The translations under genes and the position numbers were made by a program. Source: Candidatus Nanopelagicus hibericus (lineage in GTDB: Bacteria > Actinomycetota > Actinomycetes > Nanopelagicales > Nanopelagicaceae). From it: 64,000 nucleotides of DNA. The notes below the pieces were generated by a model that saw nothing but the letters and a program-made list of their open reading frames with translations, did not search any database and was not told where the DNA came from. The DNA lies in the NCBI RefSeq assembly GCF_002288005.1, contig NZ_CP016771.1, forward strand, positions 682,001-746,000, written 5' to 3'. Below, in pieces: positions 29,548 to 38,996 of this stretch. Positions within the stretch are counted from its first letter, which is position 1, and every line of letters begins with the position of its first letter.

Positions 29548-30225
29548 CTACGCTCGATTACCGAGGATTGAACTGCCAATTCGCAGATGTGTCGCACCAT
29601 ATTCAAGAGCCATTTCATAATCGCCACTCATCCCTGCCGATAGCGATTTGGCTGCGTTAAAGGTTGCCTTAAAATCATTGTGAATGCCCTGTAATCTGCC
29701 AAAAGCCCTCGGCAGATCTCCAGAAACTGGTGCCACAGCCATCAAGCCCTTGATTGAAATGTTCGGCAACTGACCAATCTCTGTAGCCAGAGTGATTAAT
29801 TTTTGGGGATCTACTCCCCCACGAGATTCTGGCGGATGATCAAGAGATACTTGGATGAAAATTGATTTAAATTTACCAGCTGAATTTTCTGAAATAATTT
29901 TGGCGTACTTGAATTGATCAACTGAGTGAATATAACTCGCCCAATTGGTAATTGATTTCAATTTGTTGCTCTGAATCCCCCCTTGAAAATGCCAGTTGAT
30001 ATCTGCTGGCAATTGGCCAACCTTTACTGCGGCCTCTTGGTCGCGATTTTCACCAAACTCTCTCACCCCAAGTGAATACAAAATCTCTAAATCAGATAGT
30101 GGAAAGGTTTTTGTGACAACTATTAAGGTAATTTCATCGATACTTCGATTCCATCTCTTGGCAGCGCTGGCAATGCGCTCTTTGACCTGCTCAAGATTTC
30201 TTGAAATCTCATCGACTCGATTCAT
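29548..30225 (-). CDS. YggS/PROSC-family PLP homeostasis protein
   Basis: A 225-aa alanine-racemase-fold protein of the YggS family, which binds pyridoxal phosphate and regulates its pool. The PLP lysine is in LIVVTKTF (~35). GEN, HFQGGIQSNK and the C-terminal EYGATHLRIGSSILG phosphate site are as expected. It overlaps yfiH by four bases and precedes sepF by 18 bases, the usual actinobacterial order. Confidence 0.93.
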   Translation of the reverse strand: MNRVDEISRNLEQVKERIASAAKRWNRSIDEITLIVVTKTFPLSDLEILYSLGVREFGENRDQEAAVKVGQLPADINWHFQGGIQSNKLKSITNWASYIHSVDQFKYAKIISENSAGKFKSIFIQVSLDHPPESRGGVDPQKLITLATEIGQLPNISIKGLMAVAPVSGDLPRAFGRLQGIHNDFKATFNAAKSLSAGMSGDYEMALEYGATHLRIGSSILGNRA

Positions 30226-30824
30226 AAGCTGATCACTCCAACTTGCCTGCCTGCTTCACCATGTGCTCGGTATGAGAAGTAGTCAGAGTTTTCTTTAGTA
30301 CAAATTCCAAGATTTGAAAGAGGTAGGTCAGATAACTGCTGCGCCAATCCGGCGTATAGATTTAAATAATTTTGCTTTCCACCGGTTGCTGGGTGGAGTT
30401 TGGTTATATCTGCATACATCTGGGCATCAACCTCATAGCAATTCCCACAGATGTGTGGTCCCACTACTCCAGTTATATTGTTAGAACCCAACTCCCGCAT
30501 TTTTTTCACTGCATTGACCGCAACCTCATTGAGTAATCCTTTTCTGCCAACATGAACCGCCGCCACCGCCTGGCTTGAAATTAGAAGTAGAGGGATGCAA
30601 TCTGCAACTCTAACCGCCAGGGCAATATCTTTATTTGTGCACACTAAACCATCTGCGCCAGGTGTGGTTCCTATCTGATCAACCACCGCAATCTCGTTAC
30701 TATGAGTTTGCGACATAAATTGAACTTGTTTATTTAATAACTCTTCCAACTTATCTTTTTCGCTTTGATTAACTGGATCTGCAAGTGAGCCAAAATTTCT
30801 AGATGTAAAAAGCAGCCGAGCCAT
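30222..30824 (-). CDS. YfiH/PgeF-type laccase-domain protein
   Basis: A 200-aa member of the YfiH (multicopper polyphenol oxidase/PgeF) family. The conserved Cys/His sites are visible: THSNEIAVV, ADCIPLLL and AAVHVGRKGL (the usual AGW is HVGR here), then GPHICGNCYEV. Family members act as purine nucleosidases/phosphorylases or as peptidoglycan editing factors; which one applies is not decidable. It is some 40 residues shorter than many homologues. It starts 8 bases after ftsZ. Confidence 0.85.
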   Translation of the reverse strand: MARLLFTSRNFGSLADPVNQSEKDKLEELLNKQVQFMSQTHSNEIAVVDQIGTTPGADGLVCTNKDIALAVRVADCIPLLLISSQAVAAVHVGRKGLLNEVAVNAVKKMRELGSNNITGVVGPHICGNCYEVDAQMYADITKLHPATGGKQNYLNLYAGLAQQLSDLPLSNLGICTKENSDYFSYRAHGEAGRQVGVISL

Positions 30825-30832
30825 TTCGGCTA

Positions 30833-31984
30833 CTACCGCATGAAATCAGGGATATCGATCTCATCTTCTGCGACTAACTCTTCAAAGGTAATCCGCTTAC
30901 GTGGCCGATCTGCAGCACCAACATTTAGATCAAGGGCAACAGCCAACGGATCATTGGCAGCGATTGGATCTGCCTCACCACCGATTGTGGCGGCGTTGAT
31001 CACCGGCATCAGAACACGTTTTGGTTGACCGCCATCAAAACCTGCAGCTATTACGGTGACTCTGACCTCATCACCCAACGCATCATCAATAACTGTTCCA
31101 TAAATAATGTTTGCATCTGGGTGAGCAGATTTTGCAACCAACTCTGCAGCTTCAGAGATCTCAAACAAACCAAGATCAGAGCCACCAGCGATGGATAGCA
31201 AAACGCCATGCGCGCCATCGATTGATGCTTCAAGCAGTGGACTTGAGATTGCAAGCTCAGCTGCACGTATTGATCGTGCTTCACCTCGAGCTGATCCAAT
31301 TCCCATCAAAGCAGAACCTGCTCCAGCCATTACGCTTTTGACATCGGCAAAATCTAAATTGATTAAGCCTGGAGTAGTAATTAAATCTGTAATTCCTTGA
31401 ACACCAGATAGTAAAACTTGATCAGCAGTTCTAAATGCCTCAAGTGCACTAATTGAACGATCAGATATTGCAAGTAGTCGATCATTAGGAATCACAATTA
31501 ATGTATCAACCTCTGTTCTTAAATTTTCAATACCTTCATCCGCTTGCGCAGTTCTACGCTTTCCTTCAAATGTAAATGGCTTGGTAACTACGCCAACTGT
31601 AAGTGCACCAAGATCTTTAGCAACTTTGGCAACTATCGGTGCACCACCGGTACCAGTTCCGCCACCTTCACCGGCAGTAATGAACACCATGTCTGCGCCG
31701 CGAAGTACCTCTTCGATTTCATCAATGTGATCAAGTGCTGCCTGTCGACCAATCTCTGGCGCAGCCCCTGCACCCAATCCTCTAGTTAATTTTCTACCAA
31801 TATCTAATTTCACATCAGCATCAGACATTAACAATGCCTGCGCATCTGTATTAATCGCAATGAACTCAACGCCTTTTAATCCGACATCAATCATTCTGTT
31901 AACAGCATTAACTCCGCCACCGCCAATACCAACAACTTTAATTACAGCTAAATAATTTTGCGGTGTTGCCACTTTGCGCCCCAT
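30833..31984 (-). CDS. ftsZ: Cell division GTPase FtsZ
   Basis: A 383-aa tubulin homologue. The GTP-binding signature [10 protein letters not shown] (~107) and the T7 synergy loop ([11 protein letters not shown], ~207) are intact. The C-terminal conserved peptide reads [10 protein letters not shown] and would bind SepF and FtsW. Two starts are possible: ATG at 31984, or GTG at 31972, which would give the common actinobacterial N-terminus [18 protein letters not shown]. The second has GATGGGG six bases before it. Confidence 0.97.
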   Translation of the reverse strand: MGRKVATPQNYLAVIKVVGIGGGGVNAVNRMIDVGLKGVEFIAINTDAQALLMSDADVKLDIGRKLTRGLGAGAAPEIGRQAALDHIDEIEEVLRGADMVFITAGEGGGTGTGGAPIVAKVAKDLGALTVGVVTKPFTFEGKRRTAQADEGIENLRTEVDTLIVIPNDRLLAISDRSISALEAFRTADQVLLSGVQGITDLITTPGLINLDFADVKSVMAGAGSALMGIGSARGEARSIRAAELAISSPLLEASIDGAHGVLLSIAGGSDLGLFEISEAAELVAKSAHPDANIIYGTVIDDALGDEVRVTVIAAGFDGGQPKRVLMPVINAATIGGEADPIAANDPLAVALDLNVGAADRPRKRITFEELVAEDEIDIPDFMR

Positions 31985-32172
31985 CCCTAGCCCTAAATCT
32001 CAAGTCGAGAGTTAAGGTTATCCCTATCCGATTGAGTAAAAGTAGGCACTACTGCGCGTTCAATCAACAACCGACACGAAGTATTGGGCTTTAAATAATT
32101 TAGTTAATTTTCAAAAAATTTAAAGATTTCAGATCAGATTATTTGCCATAAAACTAGGTGAAAAATGCGGGG
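31985..32172 (-). promoter_or_regulatory. ftsQ-ftsZ intergenic region, presumed ftsZ promoter
   Basis: This 188-base gap is the largest inside the division cluster, and ftsZ is often transcribed from such a gap in actinobacteria. On the minus strand the first half is strongly AT-rich, and the part near ftsZ has direct GGATAGGGATAA and TAGGGCTAGGG elements. I could not fix a -35/-10 pair. Confidence 0.4.
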
Positions 32173-32904
32173 TTATTTGACCACTGGTGCAGAGGGTTGA
32201 GATAGATCAACCTGTCTAACCTCATTATTTTCCGGCAACTTCAGCAGTGCAATCAGAATTGAGGACTTTTGTTCTAACTGTTGCACACCTCCCCAATTGA
32301 TCTCAACTGGGAGCTGATTTATCCGGGTTTGCATCAAAATATCACCGCTTTTTGTGACCGAGATTTGCCTCAGATCTTGGATTAAATACTGCAGATCTTC
32401 CGGTAATTGCTGAAGTAGTTTTACTACCCCAGAAAGATCAGCCTTACTATCGCCAGCGGTGGAAACTATTGGCAGCATATCTTGACCCTGGAGCTGTCTA
32501 CTTGAAGTTGGTTTGAAAATGACTCCACTAATATCAAAATTGACCATACTGTTTTCTGGAGTTAAAGCTTTAGCAACGGCAACTCTTTCCGTTACTGCGA
32601 TGGAGATTTGTTTGCTGATCCAATTTCTTGAAACTTCAGCTGTTGACAACCAATCTAACTTACTCAATGACCTTTCAATTGCTCTTGGATCTACTCTTGC
32701 TAACTTTTGCCCTACCTGTGGCAATACTTCGTCATTTTCAAATTGAGCAAGAATTGCTGGTTGCGCAGTGGTACCAATTATTTCAACACTCTTCACTGTT
32801 AATACCGAGGACCAGCCAAGTAGATAGGCCATCGCTGCAAAAGCCGCAATCGTGGTTGTGGTTATTGCCAGTCGTTTTATTCGCTTTTTAACTTTATCAG
32901 CCAT
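32173..32904 (-). CDS. ftsQ: Cell division protein FtsQ
   Basis: A 243-aa bitopic membrane protein. It has a short basic cytoplasmic N-terminus (KVKKRIKRL), one helix (~12-35) and an extracytoplasmic POTRA domain beginning with VKSVEIIGTTA (~40), then the FtsQ domain with LSKLDWLSTAEVSRNW. It links FtsL/FtsB to the septal synthases. It starts 8 bases after murC. Sequence is poorly conserved as usual; position supports the call. Confidence 0.9.
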   Translation of the reverse strand: MADKVKKRIKRLAITTTTIAAFAAMAYLLGWSSVLTVKSVEIIGTTAQPAILAQFENDEVLPQVGQKLARVDPRAIERSLSKLDWLSTAEVSRNWISKQISIAVTERVAVAKALTPENSMVNFDISGVIFKPTSSRQLQGQDMLPIVSTAGDSKADLSGVVKLLQQLPEDLQYLIQDLRQISVTKSGDILMQTRINQLPVEINWGGVQQLEQKSSILIALLKLPENNEVRQVDLSQPSAPVVK

Positions 32905-32912
32905 GTATTGAT

Positions 32913-34316
32913 TTAGCGGTTAGAAAGTGCTTGCAGAATCGGTTCGCCAAGGGAGCTAACATCTCCTGCCCCAAGGGTAATTATCACATCACCACTTTTT
33001 GCCATTGCTGCCACCTCATTAACCACCGCCAGCATGGATGGCTCAAATTTCACTTCAGTAGCTGACATGTTTTTAGCAATTAAAAGTGATGAGACTCCCG
33101 ATATGGGTTTCTCACTTGCTGCATAAACTTCGAGCAAAAAAGTAAAGTCAGCTATTTTTAGAGCGGTAGCAAAGGCGGGGGCAAAAGCAGCAGTTCTGGA
33201 GTAGCGATGGGGTTGAAAAACGACTATGACCCTCCCGCTTTGCGCTAAATTTTTTGCCGCAATCAATGTAACAGTCAACTCAGTTGGATGATGACCGTAA
33301 TCATCAATTACCTTAACGCCAGCAACCTCGCCTTTTAATTCAAACCGACGCCTAGTTCCAGTAAAGCTTTTGAGACCTAATATCAATTTATCCTCAGCCG
33401 CACCCACCTCAGTGGCTGCTGCAAAAGCTGCTAATGAATTGAGCAAATTATGCTCCCCAGGAAGTGAAAGTTGGAGCTCGCCAAGTTTTTTACCAGTGCT
33501 TGAGATTGAAGCGATCGAGGTAGTTGGCGCCAATGCAATTTTGCTCATTCTAAAATCATTGCTTTCATCTTTGCCATATAGCAGGATTTTTAAATCAGGC
33601 CTGTTGATTCGCTTTAATAAGGTTTTTACGCCAGGGTCATCGCCACAGGCGACCAAAAAACCATTCTTTTTAATCGAGGAAACAAAATGCTCAAAAACCT
33701 CGAATACCGCTGCTTCATCTGCAAAGTGATCCACATGATCCAATTCAATATTGGTAATAATGGCGCCAGTTGGTTGATACGCCAGAAATGATCCATCTGA
33801 TTCATCGGCCTCGGCTATAAATATTGAACCACTACCACTATGGGCATTGGTGCCTGCGGTGTTAATTGTTCCGCCGATTGCAAAGGATGGATCAAGCCCA
33901 GCTGATTGCAAAGCGACAGTTAGCATGGCGGTGGTTGTAGTTTTTCCGTGAGTTCCAGCGACAGCAATTGAGGTGGACTCAGACATTAACCAAGCTAACG
34001 CATTAGCCCGTTGCACCACCTGAATACTTCTTGCTTTTGCTGCAAGTAACTCCGGGTTGGTCTCCGCAATTGCCGAAGAAATAATCACTAACTCAGCTCC
34101 TCCTAGATTTTGAGCATCATGTCCAATAAATATTTCCGCTCCTAATGCCTTAAGTGAGGTGAGGAGTGAAGAATCATTTTTATCTGAGCCTGAAATGTTG
34201 AAACCTTTTGCCAACATGATTCGCGCAATTCCGCTCATCCCAGCGCCACCGATGCCGATAAAATGAATCTTTAACTTTGCTAACTCACTTAAAGTAAACC
34301 TTTGATTAGTGCTCAT
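32913..34316 (-). CDS. murC: UDP-N-acetylmuramate--L-alanine ligase
   Basis: A 467-aa Mur ligase adding L-Ala to UDP-MurNAc. The N-terminal Rossmann segment is HFIGIGGAGMSGIARI, the ATP loop is AGTHGKTTTTAM (~120), and the central ligase motif with NIELDHVDHF (~190) and HHPTE (~340) follow. It overlaps the end of murG by four bases (ATGA). Confidence 0.97.
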   Translation of the reverse strand: MSTNQRFTLSELAKLKIHFIGIGGAGMSGIARIMLAKGFNISGSDKNDSSLLTSLKALGAEIFIGHDAQNLGGAELVIISSAIAETNPELLAAKARSIQVVQRANALAWLMSESTSIAVAGTHGKTTTTAMLTVALQSAGLDPSFAIGGTINTAGTNAHSGSGSIFIAEADESDGSFLAYQPTGAIITNIELDHVDHFADEAAVFEVFEHFVSSIKKNGFLVACGDDPGVKTLLKRINRPDLKILLYGKDESNDFRMSKIALAPTTSIASISSTGKKLGELQLSLPGEHNLLNSLAAFAAATEVGAAEDKLILGLKSFTGTRRRFELKGEVAGVKVIDDYGHHPTELTVTLIAAKNLAQSGRVIVVFQPHRYSRTAAFAPAFATALKIADFTFLLEVYAASEKPISGVSSLLIAKNMSATEVKFEPSMLAVVNEVAAMAKSGDVIITLGAGDVSSLGEPILQALSNR

Positions 34317-35404
34317 TTACCACTGCCAACTCTGGTAATTATTGCCTGACCAATTATCTGGCTAGCAGAAAATTCTCCACGCACACTTGGCTGGTAATTG
34401 CTTGCCTTATGCCAGATTTGATCCCAATTACTAATTAACCAGTCAGCGTTAAATTTATTATCATCTACCACTTCAGCGGCGCCAGCAATTTGCAAATCAG
34501 CAGCATTGGCTGCCTGCTCACCATTTCCAATTGGTAGTGGAATTAAAATTGCAAACTTACCTACAGCAGCCAACTCTGCGCAGGTTAGGGCACCGCTTCG
34601 TGCAATCACCAGATCAGCTGCGTGATAGGCAGCAGACATGTCATCGATATAGGAAACCGGTAGGTAATTTTCAGTTGAGGGAGGTAGCGGGTTGTTGCGA
34701 CCAACTGAGTGGACAACTTGAACACCCTTTTCAGTAAATATTGAAAGTGATTGCAAAATTGCTTCATTTATGTGCCTAGAACCTTGAGAGCCACCAAAGA
34801 CCAAAATTGTTGGCTTGTTTGCAGAGAGCTTCCATTTATCTAACTGCGCCTGCCTAATCTTTGTTGCCTCATCAGGTGAAAGATGCACTGCAGCAATGAT
34901 TTCAGCCCTAATCGGCATGCCACTTAATTGCGCCTTACGCCACCTACCAATCTTTTGTCCAGCACGAGAAAAGGCAATAAAAATTTGATCAGCAAAGGGC
35001 ACACCCAGTCTGTTCGCCCAACCTGGAATTGCATTTGCCTCATGAATAAAGATTGGCTTGCGTAAAATTGCCGCAGCTAAATAAATTGGTGGACAGGCGT
35101 AACCACCAAATCCAATTACTAAATCTGATTGACGACAAATTTTAAGAGCTTTTACCGTGGCATAAACGATTTTTATTGGCCAGATAAATGTAGCGGGCGT
35201 GATCTGCCTTGGCATCAATACCTTAGGAATATGAAGCAATTGAAAACCTGCATTCGGAACTAATTGATTTTCCAGGCCTGATTTAGTTCCTACAAATGTT
35301 ATTTCCCAATCTGGCTTATTGGTATGCAGCCAGTTGGCTACAGCTAATGCTGGTTCAACATGGCCTGCTGTGCCGCCACCGGCAAATAGGATTTTGGCGC
35401 TCAT
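34313..35404 (-). CDS. murG: UDP-GlcNAc transferase MurG
   Basis: A 363-aa GT28 glycosyltransferase that converts lipid I to lipid II. The N-terminal glycine loop FAGGGTAGHVEPALAVA and the donor-site motifs VFGGSQGSRHINEA (~195) and ARSGALTCAELAAVGK (~275) are intact. It acts on the inner face of the membrane. ATG overlaps the ftsW stop. Confidence 0.97.
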   Translation of the reverse strand: MSAKILFAGGGTAGHVEPALAVANWLHTNKPDWEITFVGTKSGLENQLVPNAGFQLLHIPKVLMPRQITPATFIWPIKIVYATVKALKICRQSDLVIGFGGYACPPIYLAAAILRKPIFIHEANAIPGWANRLGVPFADQIFIAFSRAGQKIGRWRKAQLSGMPIRAEIIAAVHLSPDEATKIRQAQLDKWKLSANKPTILVFGGSQGSRHINEAILQSLSIFTEKGVQVVHSVGRNNPLPPSTENYLPVSYIDDMSAAYHAADLVIARSGALTCAELAAVGKFAILIPLPIGNGEQAANAADLQIAGAAEVVDDNKFNADWLISNWDQIWHKASNYQPSVRGEFSASQIIGQAIITRVGSGK

Positions 35405-36585
35405 TGATTAATTTTTCGCAATCTACTTGCCTTAATACCATCTGCAATCTCAGGTGTGCGTCTGGCTACACCCAATACATAACCAATCGCAATTAGATTT
35501 GCTAACAAAGATGAGCCGCCGTAGGAGATTAATGGCAGCGTTACGCCAATCACTGGAACAAGTGAGGTAGCGGAACCAACATTTATCGTAATTTGAGCTA
35601 TCAACCAACATGCAACACCCGCCGTCACATATCTAGAAAAATCATCCTTAGTTTTCAGTGCCACACGCAGAATCGAATAAATTAACGCTGCATAAAGCGC
35701 CAACACCAGTAATGTGCCCAACAAACCAAGCTCTTCGCCAATTACTGAGAAAATAAAATCAGTATGTGCCTCAGCCAGATTGGCCCACTTTTGTTTACTT
35801 GCGCCCAATCCACTTCCCCATAAACCACCACTTGCAAGTCCCATAATGCTGTGCGCCGGCTGCCACCCTGCGAATTTGTAGTATCGCTCATCAAATGGAT
35901 CAAACAGGGCTGCAAATCTACCCATTCGATAATTACTACTTAAAACAAAAGCACTTCCGATTACTACCCCAAAAACTCCAATGGCAGCAAAAAGTTTCAT
36001 TGGCGCCCCAGAAATAAATAACACTCCGACAAATATGATTAAAACCAAAAGCGCAGTGCCAAGATCATTTCCAAATAAAATCAATATCTCTATTACAAAT
36101 AAACCAGGTAAAAGCCTCAAAAAATTTTTCAACTTAGAAGGTGCGTCGCCTATTTTTCGAAGTTGTAGAGCACACCAGAGTATTAAACCAAATTTTGCAA
36201 ACTCTGACGGCTGTAACGTGAAGCCAGCAATCTCGATCCAGTTTCTATTTCCATTAATGTTTTTTCCTAAATTTGGTATAAATGGCAATAGCAAAATAAT
36301 GATTGAAATACTTAGCGAGTAGCGAGCGATTTTGGGCCAAATCAAACCGCGAACTCGATGGGACCAATAAAATCCAAAGCCACCAATGATTAAAAAGAAG
36401 AATTGCTTTATAAAGATTGAGTAGGTGTTACCACTCTCACTCAGAGAAGTAACGGTTGATGCAGATAAAACCATGGTTAAGCCAAGTGCACATAAGAAAA
36501 GCGTGCTCCAGATTATTAAGTAGTATGGAAGCTCTGGTCTGGCAAAAAATCTAGAGTACTTGTGCATTGTTAAATTGCCACTCAT
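35401..36585 (-). CDS. ftsW: SEDS glycan polymerase FtsW
   Basis: A 394-aa SEDS protein with about ten membrane helices, which polymerises lipid II at the septum with FtsI. The conserved segments TLQPSEFAKFGLI, NDLGTALLV, AHTDFIFSVIGEELG and PLISYGGSSL are present. The ATG at 36585 lies two bases after the murD stop. A longer frame to 36663 would only cover murD, so it is rejected. Confidence 0.96.
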   Translation of the reverse strand: MSGNLTMHKYSRFFARPELPYYLIIWSTLFLCALGLTMVLSASTVTSLSESGNTYSIFIKQFFFLIIGGFGFYWSHRVRGLIWPKIARYSLSISIIILLLPFIPNLGKNINGNRNWIEIAGFTLQPSEFAKFGLILWCALQLRKIGDAPSKLKNFLRLLPGLFVIEILILFGNDLGTALLVLIIFVGVLFISGAPMKLFAAIGVFGVVIGSAFVLSSNYRMGRFAALFDPFDERYYKFAGWQPAHSIMGLASGGLWGSGLGASKQKWANLAEAHTDFIFSVIGEELGLLGTLLVLALYAALIYSILRVALKTKDDFSRYVTAGVACWLIAQITINVGSATSLVPVIGVTLPLISYGGSSLLANLIAIGYVLGVARRTPEIADGIKASRLRKINQ

Positions 36586-36586
36586 A

Positions 36587-37936
36587 TCAGACCAAGGCCT
36601 TAACTGCTTGTGCAAATAGCTGCCCACGCTCTGCATATGAATTGAATTGATCCATGGAAGCACAGGCTGGTGCTAGCAATACAGTATCCCCCGGCTTAGC
36701 AATATTAATTGCTTGGAAAACAACATCTTCCATCAATTTCTTTGCATCACTAATTTGATCAACTCTATAAATCTCAATGGCAGGTGATTTTTCCTTGAAC
36801 GCCTCTGCTATTAGCTCGCGATCTGCCCCAATTAAAATTACAGATTTAATTCTGCTAGAACATCTTTGTGCCAATTCATTCATGCTTGCCCCTTTTGCAA
36901 GGCCACCTGCAATCCATACCACATTAAAGTTTGCCAGCAATGAAGCGATGGCAGCGTGAGGATTAGTTGCTTTTGAATCATCGATCCAGTTAATTTCATT
37001 TTTGTTTATGACTAATTCCATACGATGATGATCCGGCAAAAAATTCTTAAGACCAGATTTAATCAATTCATAATTTACGCCTATTGCCAATGCCAATGCT
37101 GCCGCTGCAAGTGCGTTAAGTATGTTATGTGGAACAGTTGGTGTTATATCAACCAACTCCGATATCTCATTAGCTTGTGCTGGTGAAAGTGAAAAAGCAC
37201 GATCTACTAATAAATTCTCCACTACGCCCAACTCACCTGCATTTGGGGTATCAAGTGAGAACCAAATTACTGAATCTGCCATTACTCGACGTGATAACTC
37301 AGGATCGGACTTGTTTAATATAACTTTTGAACTCTGCTTAAGCAATTTAAGCTTTGCCAAAGCGTAAGCTTCAAAACTTCCATGCCAATCGATGTGATCT
37401 TGAGCGATATTAAGAACTGCCACCGCCTCATACTTCGCTAAATTACTCCACTCTATTTGAAATGATGAAAGCTCGATTGCCAAGTACTCATAAGGTTTAT
37501 CTGCAATTACGGCATCAATGACTGTTTCACCAACATTTCCGCAAGCTGCGCCATTTATTTTTGCTGCCTTGAAAATGGATTCAACCATCTTGATAGTTGT
37601 GGTTTTGCCATTTGTGCCGGTTAAAGCAATCCATCGTTGATCAGGGGCTAATACTTGCTTTATTTTCCAGGCCAAATCAACCTCACTTATTACCTCAATA
37701 CCACTGCATTTAAGTTTTGAAATTACTGGATGGTCTAGACGCCATCCGGGTGAAACTACCGCCAGTTGAATTCCATCCGGTATTTGATTTGTTACATCTG
37801 AAGTATTAGATAATTTCTCATCAAACAAGACAGTAGTTGCACCGAACTTTTTTAACGCCTTCTCAACAGATCGACCAGTAACACCTGCCCCAATCACTAA
37901 ACATTTTTTGGCTGCCAATTCTGCGACAAAGTTCAT
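36587..37936 (-). CDS. murD: UDP-MurNAc-L-alanine--D-glutamate ligase
   Basis: A 449-aa Mur ligase. The N-terminal Rossmann element is CLVIGAGVTGRSVEKAL, the ATP loop TGTNGKTTTIKM (~120), the ligase core NIAQDHIDWHG (~185), and WIDDSKATNPHAA (~315) carries conserved Lys and Asn. The ATG at 37936 directly follows the mraY stop with one base between; a longer frame into mraY has no family similarity. Confidence 0.96.
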   Translation of the reverse strand: MNFVAELAAKKCLVIGAGVTGRSVEKALKKFGATTVLFDEKLSNTSDVTNQIPDGIQLAVVSPGWRLDHPVISKLKCSGIEVISEVDLAWKIKQVLAPDQRWIALTGTNGKTTTIKMVESIFKAAKINGAACGNVGETVIDAVIADKPYEYLAIELSSFQIEWSNLAKYEAVAVLNIAQDHIDWHGSFEAYALAKLKLLKQSSKVILNKSDPELSRRVMADSVIWFSLDTPNAGELGVVENLLVDRAFSLSPAQANEISELVDITPTVPHNILNALAAAALALAIGVNYELIKSGLKNFLPDHHRMELVINKNEINWIDDSKATNPHAAIASLLANFNVVWIAGGLAKGASMNELAQRCSSRIKSVILIGADRELIAEAFKEKSPAIEIYRVDQISDAKKLMEDVVFQAINIAKPGDTVLLAPACASMDQFNSYAERGQLFAQAVKALV

Positions 37937-37937
37937 G

Positions 37938-38996
37938 CTAGGAAACGACCCATTGGGCATAAAACAATCCCAAGCCTGCGGCAACACCAAGACTGGCAAT
38001 GATCCAGAATCTGATGACAATGGTTACCTCGCCCCAACCCATTAATTCAAAGTGATGCTGCAATGGGGCCATCTTGAAAACACGCTTGCCACCTGAAATT
38101 TTAAAATAAACCACTTGAATTATTACCGACGCAGTAATCAGAACAAATATAAATCCAAGCACAACTAGCAACAGTTGAGTTCTTAATGTTATTGCCATTC
38201 CAGCTAATGCTCCGCCCAACGCAAGGGAGCCAACATCACCCATAAATATTTTGGCGGGTGAAGCATTCCACCATAAAAATCCGCCACATGCACCCGCTAA
38301 TGCAGCCGCTAATACAGCAAGATCAAGCGGATCTCTAACCTCATAACATTTAAGCCCAGGTGATACCGCGCAACTTTGGCCAAACTCCCAAACCCCAATT
38401 AAAATGAAGGCGGTAAAAACCATAACTGCGGCGCCAGTGGCCAAGCCGTCTAATCCATCAGTCAAATTCACACCATTACTAGTTGCTAGCACCATCAAAA
38501 TTACCCAAATAATTACAAGCGCAACTGACATTTTTATCGCGGTATCTCTTACCGTGGATAGGTTTGCTGAAATTGGAGATAAACCATCTTGGTCTGGAAA
38601 CTGCAATCCAGCATAAGCAAATAATCCAGCAACTAAAGCTTGACCAAATAATTTTTGCTTAGCTTTTAATCCTAACGATCTTTGTTTTACGATTTTTAGC
38701 CAATCATCCAATAATCCAACAAATCCCAGTCCCAGAATTAGTCCAATTACCAATAATGCTGATGTAGTTGGGGCAACACCGGTTATTAAGTGGCTTGCGA
38801 AATAACCCACAATTACCGCAGCTATTAAAGCAAGACCCCCCATAGTTGGTGTTCCATGCTTTATATGATGTGTAGTTGGCCCATCTTCACGAATTATTTG
38901 GCCGTAACCCTTCCTTGTTAAGATTTTTATTAAAGCAGGAGTAGCAAAGAAGGCAAAAATTGCAGCGATAGCACCAGAGAGCAAAATACCTTTCAT
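37938..38996 (-). CDS. mraY: Phospho-MurNAc-pentapeptide transferase MraY
   Basis: A 352-aa polytopic enzyme that forms lipid I on undecaprenyl phosphate. The DD pair in FVGLLDDWLKIVKQRS (~115), NGVNLTDGLDGLATG (~190), MGDVGSLALGG (~265) and the HHFE motif (LQHHFELMGW, ~315) are all visible. It overlaps murF by four bases. Confidence 0.97.
   Translation of the reverse strand: MKGILLSGAIAAIFAFFATPALIKILTRKGYGQIIREDGPTTHHIKHGTPTMGGLALIAAVIVGYFASHLITGVAPTTSALLVIGLILGLGFVGLLDDWLKIVKQRSLGLKAKQKLFGQALVAGLFAYAGLQFPDQDGLSPISANLSTVRDTAIKMSVALVIIWVILMVLATSNGVNLTDGLDGLATGAAVMVFTAFILIGVWEFGQSCAVSPGLKCYEVRDPLDLAVLAAALAGACGGFLWWNASPAKIFMGDVGSLALGGALAGMAITLRTQLLLVVLGFIFVLITASVIIQVVYFKISGGKRVFKMAPLQHHFELMGWGEVTIVIRFWIIASLGVAAGLGLFYAQWVVS

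Noticed and set aside
36586-36663. N-terminal extension of ftsW into murD
   Set aside because: The extra 26 residues lie wholly within murD and lack similarity to FtsW, and an ATG stands two bases after the murD stop.
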